Of a stretch of 54,577 nt of DNA, positions 25,261 to 34,220 are shown in pieces; within the stretch, counting starts at the first letter, position 1; each line of letters starts with the position of its first letter. Both the position numbers and the translations under genes were made by a program. Below the pieces are notes generated by a model. That model was given only the letters and a program-made list of their open reading frames with translations. It was not told the origin of the DNA and did not search any database. This DNA is from JALHSW01 sp038321755 (GTDB lineage Bacteria > Actinomycetota > Acidimicrobiia > IMCC26256 > PALSA-555), in assembly GCA_038321755.1 (NCBI GenBank), contig JBBQFJ010000003.1:1-54577 (forward strand). The letters run 5' to 3'.

Positions 25261-26763
25261 TCAGATGCTTCGGGACTCGTCGGCCCAGTGACGATCACGC
25301 AGCTCGCGCTTTCGCACCTTGCCCATCGGATCTCGTGGCAGCGCGTCGACGAGCTCGACGCTCGACGGACACTTTGCCTTGACCAGGCGCTCCCCGCAGA
25401 ACGCGAGGAGCACTTCGGCCTCGACGGTGCCCCGCGCGGACACGACCGCGTGGACCCGCTCTCCCCACTCCGCGTCGGGGACACCGATCACGGCGACCTC
25501 GCGGACGGCTGGATGCTCCCGCAGCACGGTCTCGACCTCAGCGGGGTACACGTTCGCGCCACCGGTGACGATGACGTCCTTCGCCCGGTCGACCAGGAAC
25601 AGGAACCCGTCGGCGTCGACGTAGCCGATGTCGCCCAGGGTGAAGTGGTCGCCGCACCAGATCGCCGCGCTCCCCTCCGGGTCCCCCCGGTAGGTGAACC
25701 GCACGCCGGCGTTCGGCGCGAGGTACACCAGGCCACGCTCCCCGGTCGGGAGCTCGGCACCACCCTCGTCGAGGATCCGCACGTCGTTCACCGGCAGACC
25801 GACGCTCCCGGGGTGCTCGCGCCACTCCGCCGGCGAGATCACGGAGGCGAGCCCTTCGCTCCCCCCGTACGTCTCCCAGATCGTGTCGGGTCCGAAGAGC
25901 TCGAACATCCGCCACTTCACGTCGACCGGGCACGGTGCGGAGCCGTGCAACACGGTGCGAAGCGACGAGAGGTCGAAGCGCTCGGCCACCGCGGGTTCGA
26001 GTGCCGCGATCCGGATGAAGTGCAGCGGCACGAAGTTCGCGTAGGTCACGCGCTCGCGCTCGATGAGCTCGAGCACCGTCTCGGCGTCGAAGCCGTCCAC
26101 CAGGACGGTCGTCTGCCCGATCGCGAGGGCCGAGTGCGGGTAGCTCCAGCCCGCGAGGTGATGCATCGGCGAGAGGGCGAGGTTCACGTGGTCGGGCGCG
26201 TCGACGCCGAAGCGGTGCTGGAACTCGAGGGTGTTCGCGAGCGCGTGGCGCGGGCTGAAGCCGGCCAGCTCGATGGCCTTGGGATGCCCGGTCGTACCCG
26301 AGGTGTACGCATGCCGGTTCACGTAATCGAGACGCGGCGGATCATCGAGCGGGGCGTCCGACTGCGCGGCGAGCGCGGCGTCCCACTCGTCGCCGAGATG
26401 GACGACCGGGATCCCCAACCCGCCCGTCCCGGGGCGCGCTTCGGGCTCCGCGACGAGCACCTGCACGCCCGCGTCGGCGATCAGGTACGCCAGCTCGCCG
26501 GCGGTCGACCGCCACGGCGCGGGCACGACCTCGGCCCGCAGGCGAGCGGCGCCGAACGCCGCTTCCAGGTGCTCGGGCCGGTTCCGTGCCGCGATCAGGA
26601 CCCGGTCGCCGCGCCCGACGCCGACCGCGGCCAACGCCCGCGCGGCCTGGTTCACCCGAGCATCGAGGTCGGCGTAGGTGATCCGGACGCCGTCGGCGAC
26701 GATCGCGACAGCGTCGGGGCGGGCCCGTGCGTGGGCGGAGATGCCGTACACCTGCTCGGCCAC
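25261..26763 (-). CDS. AMP-dependent acyl-CoA synthetase (FadD-like)
   Basis: A 500-residue ANL-superfamily ligase. The P-loop motif is YTSGTTGHPK, the A5-type motif WETYGGSEG, then LGDIGYVDADGFLFLVDRAKD, and the adenylating Lys lies in RDPMGKVRKREL. It would activate a carboxylic acid to its CoA thioester. HIP-CoA synthetase (FadD3) would fit this pathway, but the sequence is not close to FadD3, so no symbol is given. Start GTG 26763, 11 nt after the alcohol dehydrogenase stop; the minus-strand operon runs adh-fadD-dienelactone hydrolase. Confidence 0.85.
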   Translation of the reverse strand: MAEQVYGISAHARARPDAVAIVADGVRITYADLDARVNQAARALAAVGVGRGDRVLIAARNRPEHLEAAFGAARLRAEVVPAPWRSTAGELAYLIADAGVQVLVAEPEARPGTGGLGIPVVHLGDEWDAALAAQSDAPLDDPPRLDYVNRHAYTSGTTGHPKAIELAGFSPRHALANTLEFQHRFGVDAPDHVNLALSPMHHLAGWSYPHSALAIGQTTVLVDGFDAETVLELIERERVTYANFVPLHFIRIAALEPAVAERFDLSSLRTVLHGSAPCPVDVKWRMFELFGPDTIWETYGGSEGLASVISPAEWREHPGSVGLPVNDVRILDEGGAELPTGERGLVYLAPNAGVRFTYRGDPEGSAAIWCGDHFTLGDIGYVDADGFLFLVDRAKDVIVTGGANVYPAEVETVLREHPAVREVAVIGVPDAEWGERVHAVVSARGTVEAEVLLAFCGERLVKAKCPSSVELVDALPRDPMGKVRKRELRDRHWADESRSI

Positions 26764-26774
26764 GGTGTCGGACC

Positions 26775-28025
26775 TTACGGCGAGCGGAAGTCGAACGCGA
26801 CCTTGATGGCGCCCGTCGTGTCCTGCGTAGCAATCGTGGTGAACGCGTCGCGCCAGTCCTCGAGGCCGAAGGTGTGTGTGAGCATCCCCGCGAGGTCGAT
26901 ACGACCGTCGGTCACGAGCTCGAGGTAGTGGTCGATGCCGTGCTTGCGGACGCCCTCGACCTCCTCGAAGCCGAACGCGTTCGAGCCGGTGAAGTTGAGC
27001 TCCTTGAAGTAGAGCGGCGTGTCCTCCCAGTAGGTCGGACCGTGCACGCCGGCCTTCACGATCGTGCCGCGCGCCTTCGCGACTCGGGCGCCGACCTCGA
27101 ACGTCTCCTGCTTCCCGACCGTGTCGTACACGACGTCGATCTCACCGGGGAACGCCATCGGCAGGCGATCGGCAGGCGCGAGCACCCCACCCGACCACGC
27201 GGCAGCCTCTTCGATCACCTGCAGCGCGGGTGTGTGGCCGATGACCGTCGCGCCGAGCTTGCGGGCCATCGCCGCCTGCGCGTCGAAGCGCGCGACGACG
27301 AGCACGTCGACGTCGGGATAGAGCGAGCGAAGGATCGCCGTCGCGCAAGTGCCCAGCGCGCCTGCGCCGTACACCATCACCTTGCCGCCTGGCGGCGGCG
27401 GGTTGCGCGTGATCGCGTGCAGGCTGACGGCGAACGGGTCCGCGAACACTGCGACCTCGTCGGGCACCGAGTCGGGCACCTTGAACAGCATCGAGTCGTG
27501 CGCCGGCATCAGCGTCGCGTACCCACCGCTCGCGTCCTTCGAGGTGCCCGTGTGGATCCCGGGAGCGATCGGACCGACGGCGAAGCTCGAGCACATCGAG
27601 TAGTCGCCGTGCTCGCACGCCGGGCAGACCGGTGACACGCCGCGCGGCGCGCACGAGAGCCAGGGGTTGAGCACGACGCGATCGCCGATCTCGAAGCCCT
27701 CGGCCTCGGGGCCGAGCGCGACGACGTCGGCCACGACCTCGTGGCCGAGTACCTGGGGCAGCGAGAACCATGCCTTCATGGGGTTGTCGGGCGAGCCGAC
27801 CTCTCCCCAGTCGCTGAACACCTGCTTGGAGTCGGAGCCGCAGATGCCGGTGAGTCGGGGCTTGGTCACCACCCAGTCGGGAAGCAGGAAGCCGGGGTCG
27901 TCGAGGTCCGCGAGTCGCATCGGCGTCTTCGCGAGCCCGGCGAGGAGGTGGTTGTCGCCCGGATCCGGAGCGTCCGGCCGGTCGGAAAGGGGATCGGGGC
28001 GGACCCCGTAGAGCAGTGCGCGCAT
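26775..28025 (-). CDS. Zinc-dependent alcohol dehydrogenase (MDR family)
   Basis: A 416-residue medium-chain dehydrogenase. The catalytic zinc site has CGSD and LGHEVVADV, the structural zinc lobe is CPACEHGDYSMC, and the nucleotide loop is VYGAGALGTCA. It is longer than a typical ADH (about 350) through an N-terminal insert and a linker about residues 300-315. First gene of an operon with the acyl-CoA synthetase and dienelactone hydrolase. No Shine-Dalgarno is seen before the ATG, but a palindrome of the ipdA type lies 21 nt upstream. It probably oxidises an alcohol later activated to CoA. Confidence 0.85.
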   Translation of the reverse strand: MRALLYGVRPDPLSDRPDAPDPGDNHLLAGLAKTPMRLADLDDPGFLLPDWVVTKPRLTGICGSDSKQVFSDWGEVGSPDNPMKAWFSLPQVLGHEVVADVVALGPEAEGFEIGDRVVLNPWLSCAPRGVSPVCPACEHGDYSMCSSFAVGPIAPGIHTGTSKDASGGYATLMPAHDSMLFKVPDSVPDEVAVFADPFAVSLHAITRNPPPPGGKVMVYGAGALGTCATAILRSLYPDVDVLVVARFDAQAAMARKLGATVIGHTPALQVIEEAAAWSGGVLAPADRLPMAFPGEIDVVYDTVGKQETFEVGARVAKARGTIVKAGVHGPTYWEDTPLYFKELNFTGSNAFGFEEVEGVRKHGIDHYLELVTDGRIDLAGMLTHTFGLEDWRDAFTTIATQDTTGAIKVAFDFRSP

Positions 28026-28045
28026 GGGAGCACAGTACGCAAGAA

Positions 28046-28061
28046 CTGACGCCCGTGTCAG
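28046..28061. promoter_or_regulatory. Candidate operator upstream of alcohol dehydrogenase operon (site C)
   Basis: CTGACGCCCGTGTCAG has 5-bp arms CTGAC/GTCAG around six bases; on the minus strand it reads CTGACACGGGCGTCAG, sharing CTGACAC and GCGTCAG with site A. It ends 20 nt before the start codon at 28025. The centre is one base longer than at sites A and B, which weakens the case for one regulator. Confidence 0.38.
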
Positions 28062-28084
28062 GTGAGCCCGGGCGGATCCGGGGG

Positions 28085-29242
28085 TCAGGTACCGGTGGCG
28101 AGACGGAGCGCGTCGCCCGCGACCTGCACGGAGTACGGCCACGCGTCAGCGGTCACGGCAGCCGTGTACTGGGTGGCCGCGAGGAATCGGGCCGGCGCGC
28201 CCGGGTCGACCAGCCGCAGCGCGAACGCGAGACCCGGCCAGTAGCCGGTCGGGCGCAGCCTCCCGTCGACGAGATCGATCGCGCTCGGGTCGTGCGCGCT
28301 GGGATGGGTCGCGAGGAACTGTTGGAGCAGCGGCGCGACACGGTCACGTCGGACGAGCCCGAAGCGGACGGCCCACACCTGACTCACGGCATCCGGGTAG
28401 AGCTGACCCCAGTTCGTCGTCTGGTGCACCCCGCCCGGATGCACGGCCCAGTCGTACGAGCGCGTCGCCGGGTTCCACAAATGGTCGACCGCGCGCGCGA
28501 TGCGTGCCGCAACGGAGCGCGCGCTGTGCGCGGTGATTCGATCGCCCACCGAGCTCGCGAGTCGTGCGCCCGCGAGCAGCCCTGCGTACGCCTCGCCTTC
28601 GTTCATGAGGTAGGCGACCATCCAGTCGGACTTGGCACCGGTGAGGCCGTCCGCGCGCTGCGTCGCTCGGATCGTGGCGACCGCGGCTGCGATCTTCGGA
28701 GCGAGCGCGAGCAGGCGCGCCGGATCGGGCGCGGCGGCCTGCACCGATTCGACGGCGAGCAAGAACATGCCCGAGTACGCGTCGGTCGAGTCGGACGTGC
28801 CGGTCGGGGCGAGGCCGCTGTATGCGAGGCGCGCGTCCGACACGAACCCACTCGTATCCATGCTCGCGGCGTACCACTCGACCTCGCGCCACGACGCGTC
28901 GGCGTAACGGGCGTCGCCGGTCGCACGGGCGGCCGCGGCGAGCCCGGTGACCCCGAAGCTCGCCAGGTATGGATCGACGTACGTGCGATCGGCGTGGCTC
29001 GCGATGGCGCCGTCGAGGCCTTGGGCCTGGAGGATCCAGTCGGCTTCCGCGATCGGCGGCGACGTCGGCGCGGCCAGGGTCGGTGGAGTGGGGGGCAGGA
29101 CCGGCGGGCCGGGCGGGAGGGGCAGCACGGGCGACTGCGCCCAGGCTGCCGGTCCGAGCAGCGCGGGTCCGAAGAGGAGGAGCACGGCGAGCGTCGCGCC
29201 GAGTGCGACGCGCCCACGCGTGGGTCCTGCTCGTCTTCGCAT
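28085..29242 (-). CDS. Secreted six-hairpin-glycosidase-like protein
   Basis: A 385-residue exported protein. A signal peptide (residues about 10-34, ending PAAWA) is followed by a Pro-rich linker (LPLPPGPPVLPPTPPTLAAP). The mature part is helical with repeating Ala-rich helices and paired Trp/Tyr motifs (DWILQAQGLDGAIA, WYAASMDTSGFVSDARLAYSG, YLMNEGEAYAGLLAG), suggesting an (alpha/alpha)6 barrel as in some glycoside hydrolases or cellobiose epimerase-like proteins. No catalytic residue can be named. GGAGGGA precedes the ATG. Monocistronic, divergent from the DUF3039 gene. Confidence 0.6.
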   Translation of the reverse strand: MRRRAGPTRGRVALGATLAVLLLFGPALLGPAAWAQSPVLPLPPGPPVLPPTPPTLAAPTSPPIAEADWILQAQGLDGAIASHADRTYVDPYLASFGVTGLAAAARATGDARYADASWREVEWYAASMDTSGFVSDARLAYSGLAPTGTSDSTDAYSGMFLLAVESVQAAAPDPARLLALAPKIAAAVATIRATQRADGLTGAKSDWMVAYLMNEGEAYAGLLAGARLASSVGDRITAHSARSVAARIARAVDHLWNPATRSYDWAVHPGGVHQTTNWGQLYPDAVSQVWAVRFGLVRRDRVAPLLQQFLATHPSAHDPSAIDLVDGRLRPTGYWPGLAFALRLVDPGAPARFLAATQYTAAVTADAWPYSVQVAGDALRLATGT

Positions 29243-29355
29243 CTCGTCCCTCCGGCGCCCACCCGGACGACCACGAACAGTAGCAGCGGTATCGCCTGTA
29301 GCCACTCTCCGTGGCCCTGTGTCGACCAGCCGTTGCCACCGCTACGCTGCTCAGG

Positions 29356-29604
29356 ATGGAGACGGAGACGATCACGCCCGACACGATCGATCCGGTCCAG
29401 GCGCCCGACGTCATCGACACCGATTCGGGGGACCACGACCGCTTCGCCCACTACTGCAAGAAGGACGACATCACGCGCGCGCTCGTCACCGGTGAGGCGA
29501 TCACCGCGCTGTGCGGCAAGAAGTGGGTGCCGACGCGCGACCCGTCCCGCTACCCGATCTGCCCGACCTGCGTGGAGCGCAAGGCCGCGGGCTGGCGACT
29601 CTGA
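29356..29604 (+). CDS. DUF3039 protein
   Basis: An 82-residue actinobacterial DUF3039-type protein. The acidic head is followed by FAHYCKKDDI, ALCGKKWVPTRDPSRYPICPTC and a short basic tail; the Cys/His pattern (HYC, CG, CPTC) suggests a bound zinc. Its role is unknown in published families I can recall. It overlaps the start of the following membrane protein gene and probably opens an operon that ends with lipB. Confidence 0.75.
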   Translation: METETITPDTIDPVQAPDVIDTDSGDHDRFAHYCKKDDITRALVTGEAITALCGKKWVPTRDPSRYPICPTCVERKAAGWRL

Positions 29605-30320
29605 CCCTTCCCCCGCCGCGCCCGACCGAGATCGTTCGCTCGGTCTTCCGGATCCTCCGGGCCCGGCCGTTCCACATCCTGACGCTCGCGGCGGTGGTGT
29701 TCGGGACGACCGGCGCGCTCCAGGCGCTGGTCGAGGTGAAGGTCGTCGACGGCTCGTTCAGCGACGAGGTCCAGGCGCTCGCGGGCGTGACCGTCGCAGT
29801 GATCGGCGCATTCGGGTTCGTGTTCTACGCGGGCCTGCTCGATCTCGTGGTCGGCGCGTACCACCGCGGGGAGCCCGACCCCACGGTGCGGGAGGTCGTG
29901 CGCCAGCTGCCGCACGGCAAGCTCGTGGTGGCCGACGCGATCCTCGTCACAATCACCGGGGTCCTGGCGATCTTCTTCGTGATCCCGGGGATCGTCGCCC
30001 TCACGTTCTTCTGCCTCGTCGGACCGTTGATCGTCACCGAGCAGCACACCGTGCTCGGCGCGTTCCAGCGGTCGTTCGCGCTGGTTCGTCCGCACTTCTG
30101 GATGGTGCTGTTCATGGTCGTCGTGCCGCTGGTCATCGAGGACACGATCATCCACGCCGTCCAGTTCGACATGGTCCGCTCGCGCTTCCTCGACAACTTC
30201 ATCGCGAACGCGATCCTCGGTGTCCTCATCGGTTCCGTCGTCGGATTGCTCGAAGTCGTGCTCGCCCACGAGTTTCGGTTGCGCGACCCGCTGCCGGCCG
30301 CGGTCGAAAGCAACGCGTGA
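29592..30320 (+). CDS. Polytopic membrane protein, GPDPase-membrane-domain-like
   Basis: About 242 residues with five or six helices, including HILTLAAVVFGTTGALQAL, AVIGAFGFVFYAGLLDLVV and VLIGSVVGLLEVVL. The pattern ...PGIVALTFFCLVGPLIVTEQ...AFQRSFALVRPHFW resembles the membrane domain attached to glycerophosphodiesterases and YesL-like proteins; there is no catalytic domain. The start is uncertain: no ATG or GTG lies in the right place, and a CTG at 29592 overlapping the DUF3039 gene is my best guess. Its stop overlaps the lipB GTG (GTGA), tying it to lipB. Confidence 0.65.
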   Translation: MATLTLPPPRPTEIVRSVFRILRARPFHILTLAAVVFGTTGALQALVEVKVVDGSFSDEVQALAGVTVAVIGAFGFVFYAGLLDLVVGAYHRGEPDPTVREVVRQLPHGKLVVADAILVTITGVLAIFFVIPGIVALTFFCLVGPLIVTEQHTVLGAFQRSFALVRPHFWMVLFMVVVPLVIEDTIIHAVQFDMVRSRFLDNFIANAILGVLIGSVVGLLEVVLAHEFRLRDPLPAAVESNA

Positions 30321-31027
30321 GCGCGCGGACCGTCGGGGCGCTCGAGGTCCGGCGACTCGGGACGGTGCCCTATGACGAGGCGCTCGAGCTCCAGACCGAC
30401 CTGTTCGAGCGAAAGGGCGAAGCGTTCCTGCTCCTGCTCGAGCATCCGCACGTGTACACGCTCGGCGTGCGCGCTCGACCGGAGCACGTGCTGATCGATC
30501 CCGCCGACGTCGGCGCCGCGCTCGTGCATGCGAACCGCGGCGGCGACGTCACCTACCACGGGCCCGGCCAGCTCGTCGGCTACCCGATCATGGACGTGCC
30601 GTTCCGCCGGGGTGCGGTGCGTGCCTACGTCGCCTCGGTGGAGCAGGTGGTGATCGACGCGCTGAGCGACGTCGGGCTCGTCGGCGCGGGCCGCAAGGCC
30701 GGGTACGCCGGCGTCTGGATCGACGATCGGAAGGTCGCGGCAATCGGCATCCGGCTGTCGCGGGGTCGGTCGATGCACGGGTTCGCCATCAACGTGGACC
30801 CCGACCGCACGATGTTCGAGCACATCGTGCCGTGCGGCCTGCACCAGTTCACCGTCACATCGCTCGCCGCGGAGGGCGTCCCGGCGACAGTCGCCGACGT
30901 CGCCGCCGCGATCGAGCACCACGCCCGCTCCCACTGGCCCCAACCCCCCAGCCCCCAACCCCCCAGCCTCCAACCCCCCAGCCCCCAACCCCTTGGATGC
31001 GTCTCACACCTTCCTATTCGACGCTGA
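30317..31027 (+). CDS. lipB: Octanoyl-[acyl-carrier protein]:protein N-octanoyltransferase LipB
   Basis: A 236-residue octanoyltransferase that begins lipoate assembly by moving octanoate from ACP to lipoyl domains of dehydrogenase complexes. Motifs are LLLLEHPHVYTLG, NRGGDVTYHGPGQLVGYPI, a catalytic Lys in DRKVAAIGIR, and the catalytic Cys in HIVPCG. GTG at 30317 overlaps the preceding stop. The normal domain ends near HARSHW; the last 28 residues come from a 15-bp tandem repeat that encodes PQPPS/LQPPS units and then runs into a terminator stem, an extension probably without function. Confidence 0.93.
   Translation: MSARTVGALEVRRLGTVPYDEALELQTDLFERKGEAFLLLLEHPHVYTLGVRARPEHVLIDPADVGAALVHANRGGDVTYHGPGQLVGYPIMDVPFRRGAVRAYVASVEQVVIDALSDVGLVGAGRKAGYAGVWIDDRKVAAIGIRLSRGRSMHGFAINVDPDRTMFEHIVPCGLHQFTVTSLAAEGVPATVADVAAAIEHHARSHWPQPPSPQPPSLQPPSPQPLGCVSHLPIRR
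30939..30992 (+). repeat. 15-bp tandem repeat in the lipB 3' end
   Basis: CCCAACCCCCCAGCC is present in three full copies (30939, 30954, 30969, the last with one change) plus a 9-nt partial copy. A 15-nt period preserves frame and encodes PQPPS-type pentapeptides at the LipB C-terminus. The C-rich strand would make the complementary strand G-rich. Probably grown by replication slippage. Confidence 0.85.
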
Positions 31028-31039
31028 GAGACGCATCCA
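30994..31039. terminator. Bidirectional hairpin terminator between lipB and the P450 gene
   Basis: TGGATGCGTCTC at 30994-31005 and GAGACGCATCCA at 31028-31039 are perfect 12-bp inverted arms with a 22-nt loop. The hairpin lies at the junction of two convergent genes: lipB ends at 31027 and the P450 gene ends at 31050. No long T tract, so it may rely on stem strength or act for both strands. Confidence 0.65.
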
Positions 31040-31049
31040 GATCTTGGGG

Positions 31050-32237
31050 TCAGGTGCGGGTGACGGGGACGTTGGAGAAGCCCGCGACGTTCGACATCTG
31101 GACTCGGCGCAGGCCTGATTCGTCGACCTCGTAGTCGGGCAGCCGCGTTCGGAGCTCGTCGAACGCGACCCGGCTCTCCAGGCGCGCGAGTGCGGCGCCC
31201 AGACACGCGTGGATGCCGTGGCCCAACCCGACCCGAAGGCCGAGCTCGCGATCGATGTCGAAGCGATCCGGATCGTCGTACTCACGCTCGTCGCGGTTGG
31301 CCGCGCCGGTCACCAGGAAGACGGGCACCCCTTCGGGGATCGTGCCGTACTCGTAGACGGCCGGCCGGTGCGTGAAGCGTCCCTGGTACTGCGACGGCGC
31401 CCAGTACCGCAGCACCTCCTCGACAGCAGCCGGCATCTTCTCGGGATCACGCAGGACCTTCCGCCACTCGTCCGGGTTCCGTGCGAACAGCACGACGCCG
31501 CTTCCGACGAGCTTCGTGACCGTCTCGCTCCCCGCGGCCGCGAGCAGCGTCGCGAACCCGGCAATCTCGCCGTCGGTGAGGCGATGACGAGATCCGTCCT
31601 CTTCCTCCACCTCGACCTCCGTGAGCCGCGTCACCATGTCGTCACCCGGGTGCTTCCGCTTCTCCGCGATGAGCTCGAGGAAGTACCCGATCTGGAACAG
31701 GGACGCCTCGATCGACGCGTGACTCGGCTTCGGGTTCCCCGCCTCACGCAGGAGCATGAGGTCGGTCCAGTGCCGGATCTGCTGCCGATCGGGCTTCGGA
31801 ACGCCGAGCATCACCGAGATCACCTCGACGGGGAACGGCGCCGCGAAGTCCGCCACCGCGTCGAACGAGTCGGTGCCGTCGAGCGGGTCGAGGTACGTCG
31901 CGATCACCTCGCGCACCATCGGCTCCAGCGCGGCCATCGCGCGCGGTGTGAACACGCGGCTCACGAGCTTGCGCATCCGGTCGTGCTCGGGCGGGTCCAT
32001 CATGATGATCGACGTGCCCTTGACCCCCGAGTTGGGGTTGGTGAGCTGATCGATCGTCAGCCCGTGCTCCGAGCTGAACGTCTTCCAGTCGCGCGACGCC
32101 TCGACCACGTCGCTGAAGCGCGAGACCGCCCAGAACCCGTACTGCTCGTTGTGGTACACGGGAGCTTCGTCGCGAAGCCAGCGGTACGTGTCGTACGGAT
32201 CGTCGAAGAAGTCTGCGGACAGCGGATCGAACTCCAT
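31050..32237 (-). CDS. Cytochrome P450
   Basis: A 395-residue soluble bacterial P450. The I-helix oxygen-binding motif is AAAGSETVTK, ExxR is EEVLR, and the haem-thiolate loop is GLGHGIHACLGAALARLE with the proximal Cys. An extended segment (PGDDMVTRLTEVEVEEEDGSRHRL) lies between helices G and I. Actinobacterial P450s in steroid or fatty-acid clusters hydroxylate terminal or ring carbons; the substrate cannot be assigned. Divergent from an F420 oxidoreductase gene. No ferredoxin gene is next to it; the nearest is at 45.7 kb. Confidence 0.92.
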   Translation of the reverse strand: MEFDPLSADFFDDPYDTYRWLRDEAPVYHNEQYGFWAVSRFSDVVEASRDWKTFSSEHGLTIDQLTNPNSGVKGTSIIMMDPPEHDRMRKLVSRVFTPRAMAALEPMVREVIATYLDPLDGTDSFDAVADFAAPFPVEVISVMLGVPKPDRQQIRHWTDLMLLREAGNPKPSHASIEASLFQIGYFLELIAEKRKHPGDDMVTRLTEVEVEEEDGSRHRLTDGEIAGFATLLAAAGSETVTKLVGSGVVLFARNPDEWRKVLRDPEKMPAAVEEVLRYWAPSQYQGRFTHRPAVYEYGTIPEGVPVFLVTGAANRDEREYDDPDRFDIDRELGLRVGLGHGIHACLGAALARLESRVAFDELRTRLPDYEVDESGLRRVQMSNVAGFSNVPVTRT

Positions 32238-32301
32238 GGCGCGAAGCGTAGGCCCGCCCGGAGTTTGCCGTACGTTACGAGTCGGCGAACCGGGAGCAGC
32301 C

Positions 32302-33339
32302 GTGAAGATCGACACGATCGCGATGGGACGTCCGCTCGGCGAGGTCACGAACCTCACCACTGAGGTGGCCGACTGCGGCTTCGACGGCCTCTGGTTCACC
32401 GAGGGTGGGCGGAGCGCGTACACCGGTTGCACTGCCGCGGCGCTCGCACCGACCGAGCTCACCGTCGGCACGGCCGTCGCGCTCGCATTCCCGCGCAGTC
32501 CGATGGTCACGGCACAGCTCGCCTGGGAGCTCGCCGAGACCACCGGCGGACGGTTCGTCCTCGGACTCGGGACCCAGGTGAAGGCGCACATCGAACGCCG
32601 CTACGCCGCGACCTACGACCATCCTGGCGCGCGCCTCAAGGAATACGTGCTGGCGCTCCGGGCGATCTTCCGCGCGTTCCAGGGCGACGAGCCACTCGAC
32701 TTCCACGGCGACTTCTGGTCGATGGATCTGCTCCCCCGGATGTGGAGCCCGGGCCCGATCTCCCCGCCCCCACCGCCGATCTATGTCGCTGCCGTCCGAC
32801 CCTGGTCGGCACGGATGGCGGGTGAGGTCGCCGACGGCATCCACGTGCATCCGTTCCATTCGACCCGCTACCTCGACGAGGTGGTGCTCCCCGCGATCAG
32901 CGACGGTGCGGCCGCGGCCGGGCGCGACGCGAGGGAGGTGCAGGTGGTGTGCCCGATCATGGCGATCATCGGCGAGACGGACGAAGAGCTCGAGCGCGCC
33001 CGAGACGAGACGCGGCTCCGGCTCGCGTTCTACGGGTCGACCCGCACGTACTCCGGCGTGTTCGACATCCACGGCTGGGAAGGCACCTCGGATCGCCTTC
33101 ACGCGCTGCAGCGCGATGGTGACCTGCCCGGCATGGCGAAGACGATCACTGACGACATGCTCGACGTGTACGCCGTCACCGCCACTTGGGACACGCTCGC
33201 CGACGTGCTCGTCGAGAAGTACGCCAGGGTCGCGGATCGCGTCGTGATGTACGACGCGACGGGTGGCTGGTCCTACGGCGCGGGCTCGCTCGATCGTTGG
33301 CGCGCCGTCACCGCCTCCGTCGCCAAGGCGACCAGGTGA
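32302..33339 (+). CDS. F420-dependent LLM-class oxidoreductase
   Basis: A 345-residue luciferase-like TIM-barrel protein. It shows EVADCGFDGLWFTEGG, TVGTAVALAFPRSPMVTAQLAWEL, TGGRFVLGLGTQVKAHIERRY, PPPPPIYVAAVRPWSARMAGEVADG and IHVHPFHSTRYL, the signature set of one F420 oxidoreductase group. It probably acts on an alcohol, ketone or enone. GTG at 32302 has GGGAG upstream. It overlaps the next SDR gene by GTGA, so the two form an operon divergent from the P450 gene; together they could process a hydroxylated or keto intermediate. Confidence 0.85.
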   Translation: MKIDTIAMGRPLGEVTNLTTEVADCGFDGLWFTEGGRSAYTGCTAAALAPTELTVGTAVALAFPRSPMVTAQLAWELAETTGGRFVLGLGTQVKAHIERRYAATYDHPGARLKEYVLALRAIFRAFQGDEPLDFHGDFWSMDLLPRMWSPGPISPPPPPIYVAAVRPWSARMAGEVADGIHVHPFHSTRYLDEVVLPAISDGAAAAGRDAREVQVVCPIMAIIGETDEELERARDETRLRLAFYGSTRTYSGVFDIHGWEGTSDRLHALQRDGDLPGMAKTITDDMLDVYAVTATWDTLADVLVEKYARVADRVVMYDATGGWSYGAGSLDRWRAVTASVAKATR

Positions 33340-34202
33340 CCGAGCTGGCGGGACGGGTCGCGATCGTCACGGGTGCAGGCCGGGGCCTCGGGCGAGCGCA
33401 TGCACTGGCACTCGCAGCTGCTGGTGCACGCGTCGTCGTCAACAACCGTTCTGGCGACGCAGCGGAGTCGGTCGCGGCCGAGATCCGGGCTGCGGGCGGC
33501 GAGTCGGTGGTGCACGTCGGCAGCGTCTCGGACTGGGCGACGGCGGAAGCACTCGTCCAGCTCGCGGTCGACACCTTCGGTGACCTCCACGTGTTGGTGA
33601 ACAACGCGGGCATCACTCGCGACCGCATGAGCTTCAAGATGACCGAGGAGGAGTGGGACGACGTCGTCGACGCGAACCTCAAGGGCCACTTTGCCCCGAC
33701 CCGCTTTGCCGGCGCGTACTGGCGCGACCGCGGCGCCGCGCTCGGTCGGCGGGTGATCAACACGGCGAGTGAAGGTGGGCTCTTCCCCGGACAGGGCCAC
33801 GCGAACTACGCGGCGACGAAGGCGGGCATCCTTGGCCTGACGCTCGAGCTCGCTGCAGAGCTCGCCAAGTACGCGGTGACCGTGAACGCGATCGCGATGC
33901 GGGCGCGGACGCGCATGACCGACGACGTCGCGATGTTCGCAGCACCCGAATCGGGGCCCGACCCGTACGAGCCCGCGCATGCGGCCAAGCTCGTTCGCTG
34001 GCTCTGCACCGATGACGCCGACGATGTCACGGGTCAGGTGCTGCTCGTCGTGGGCTGGCGCGTTGGCGTCATCGGGCCGCTCACCGTGACTGGCCGCGTC
34101 GAGCTCCCTCCCGAGTGGGACGTCGCCGATCTGTCGGCCGCCAAAGCCGATCTGTTCGCAGGTGCTCGGCCCGGTCTCCCCCGCTTCGGCGACCTCGCCT
34201 GA
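33336..34202 (+). CDS. SDR, (3R)-hydroxyacyl-CoA dehydrogenase-like (Rv3548c-type)
   Basis: A 288-residue SDR with a long C-terminus. The cofactor loop is TGAGRGLG, then VLVNNAGITRDRMS, catalytic Ser in NTASEGG and YAATK, and VTVNAIAMRARTRMT. The C-terminal ELPPEWDVADLSAAKADLF and the AYWRDRG segment resemble the Rv3548c/17-beta-HSD4-like group in the mycobacterial KstR2 region. Substrate probably a hydroxyacyl-CoA of steroid or lipid origin. GTG start overlaps the upstream F420 oxidoreductase stop. Confidence 0.83.
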   Translation: MTELAGRVAIVTGAGRGLGRAHALALAAAGARVVVNNRSGDAAESVAAEIRAAGGESVVHVGSVSDWATAEALVQLAVDTFGDLHVLVNNAGITRDRMSFKMTEEEWDDVVDANLKGHFAPTRFAGAYWRDRGAALGRRVINTASEGGLFPGQGHANYAATKAGILGLTLELAAELAKYAVTVNAIAMRARTRMTDDVAMFAAPESGPDPYEPAHAAKLVRWLCTDDADDVTGQVLLVVGWRVGVIGPLTVTGRVELPPEWDVADLSAAKADLFAGARPGLPRFGDLA

Positions 34203-34220
34203 AAAGACGCCGCCGGCCGC

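Noticed and set aside
25261..26763. Assignment of the acyl-CoA synthetase as FadD3
   Set aside because: General ANL motifs match, but the sequence between motifs does not resemble mycobacterial FadD3, so only the family is claimed.
28016..31027. Very long open frame on the plus strand running through the region before lipB
   Set aside because: Only its last part is lipB. The upstream part is an antisense or out-of-frame shadow of well-supported genes, with Arg-rich low-complexity composition typical of high-GC shadows.
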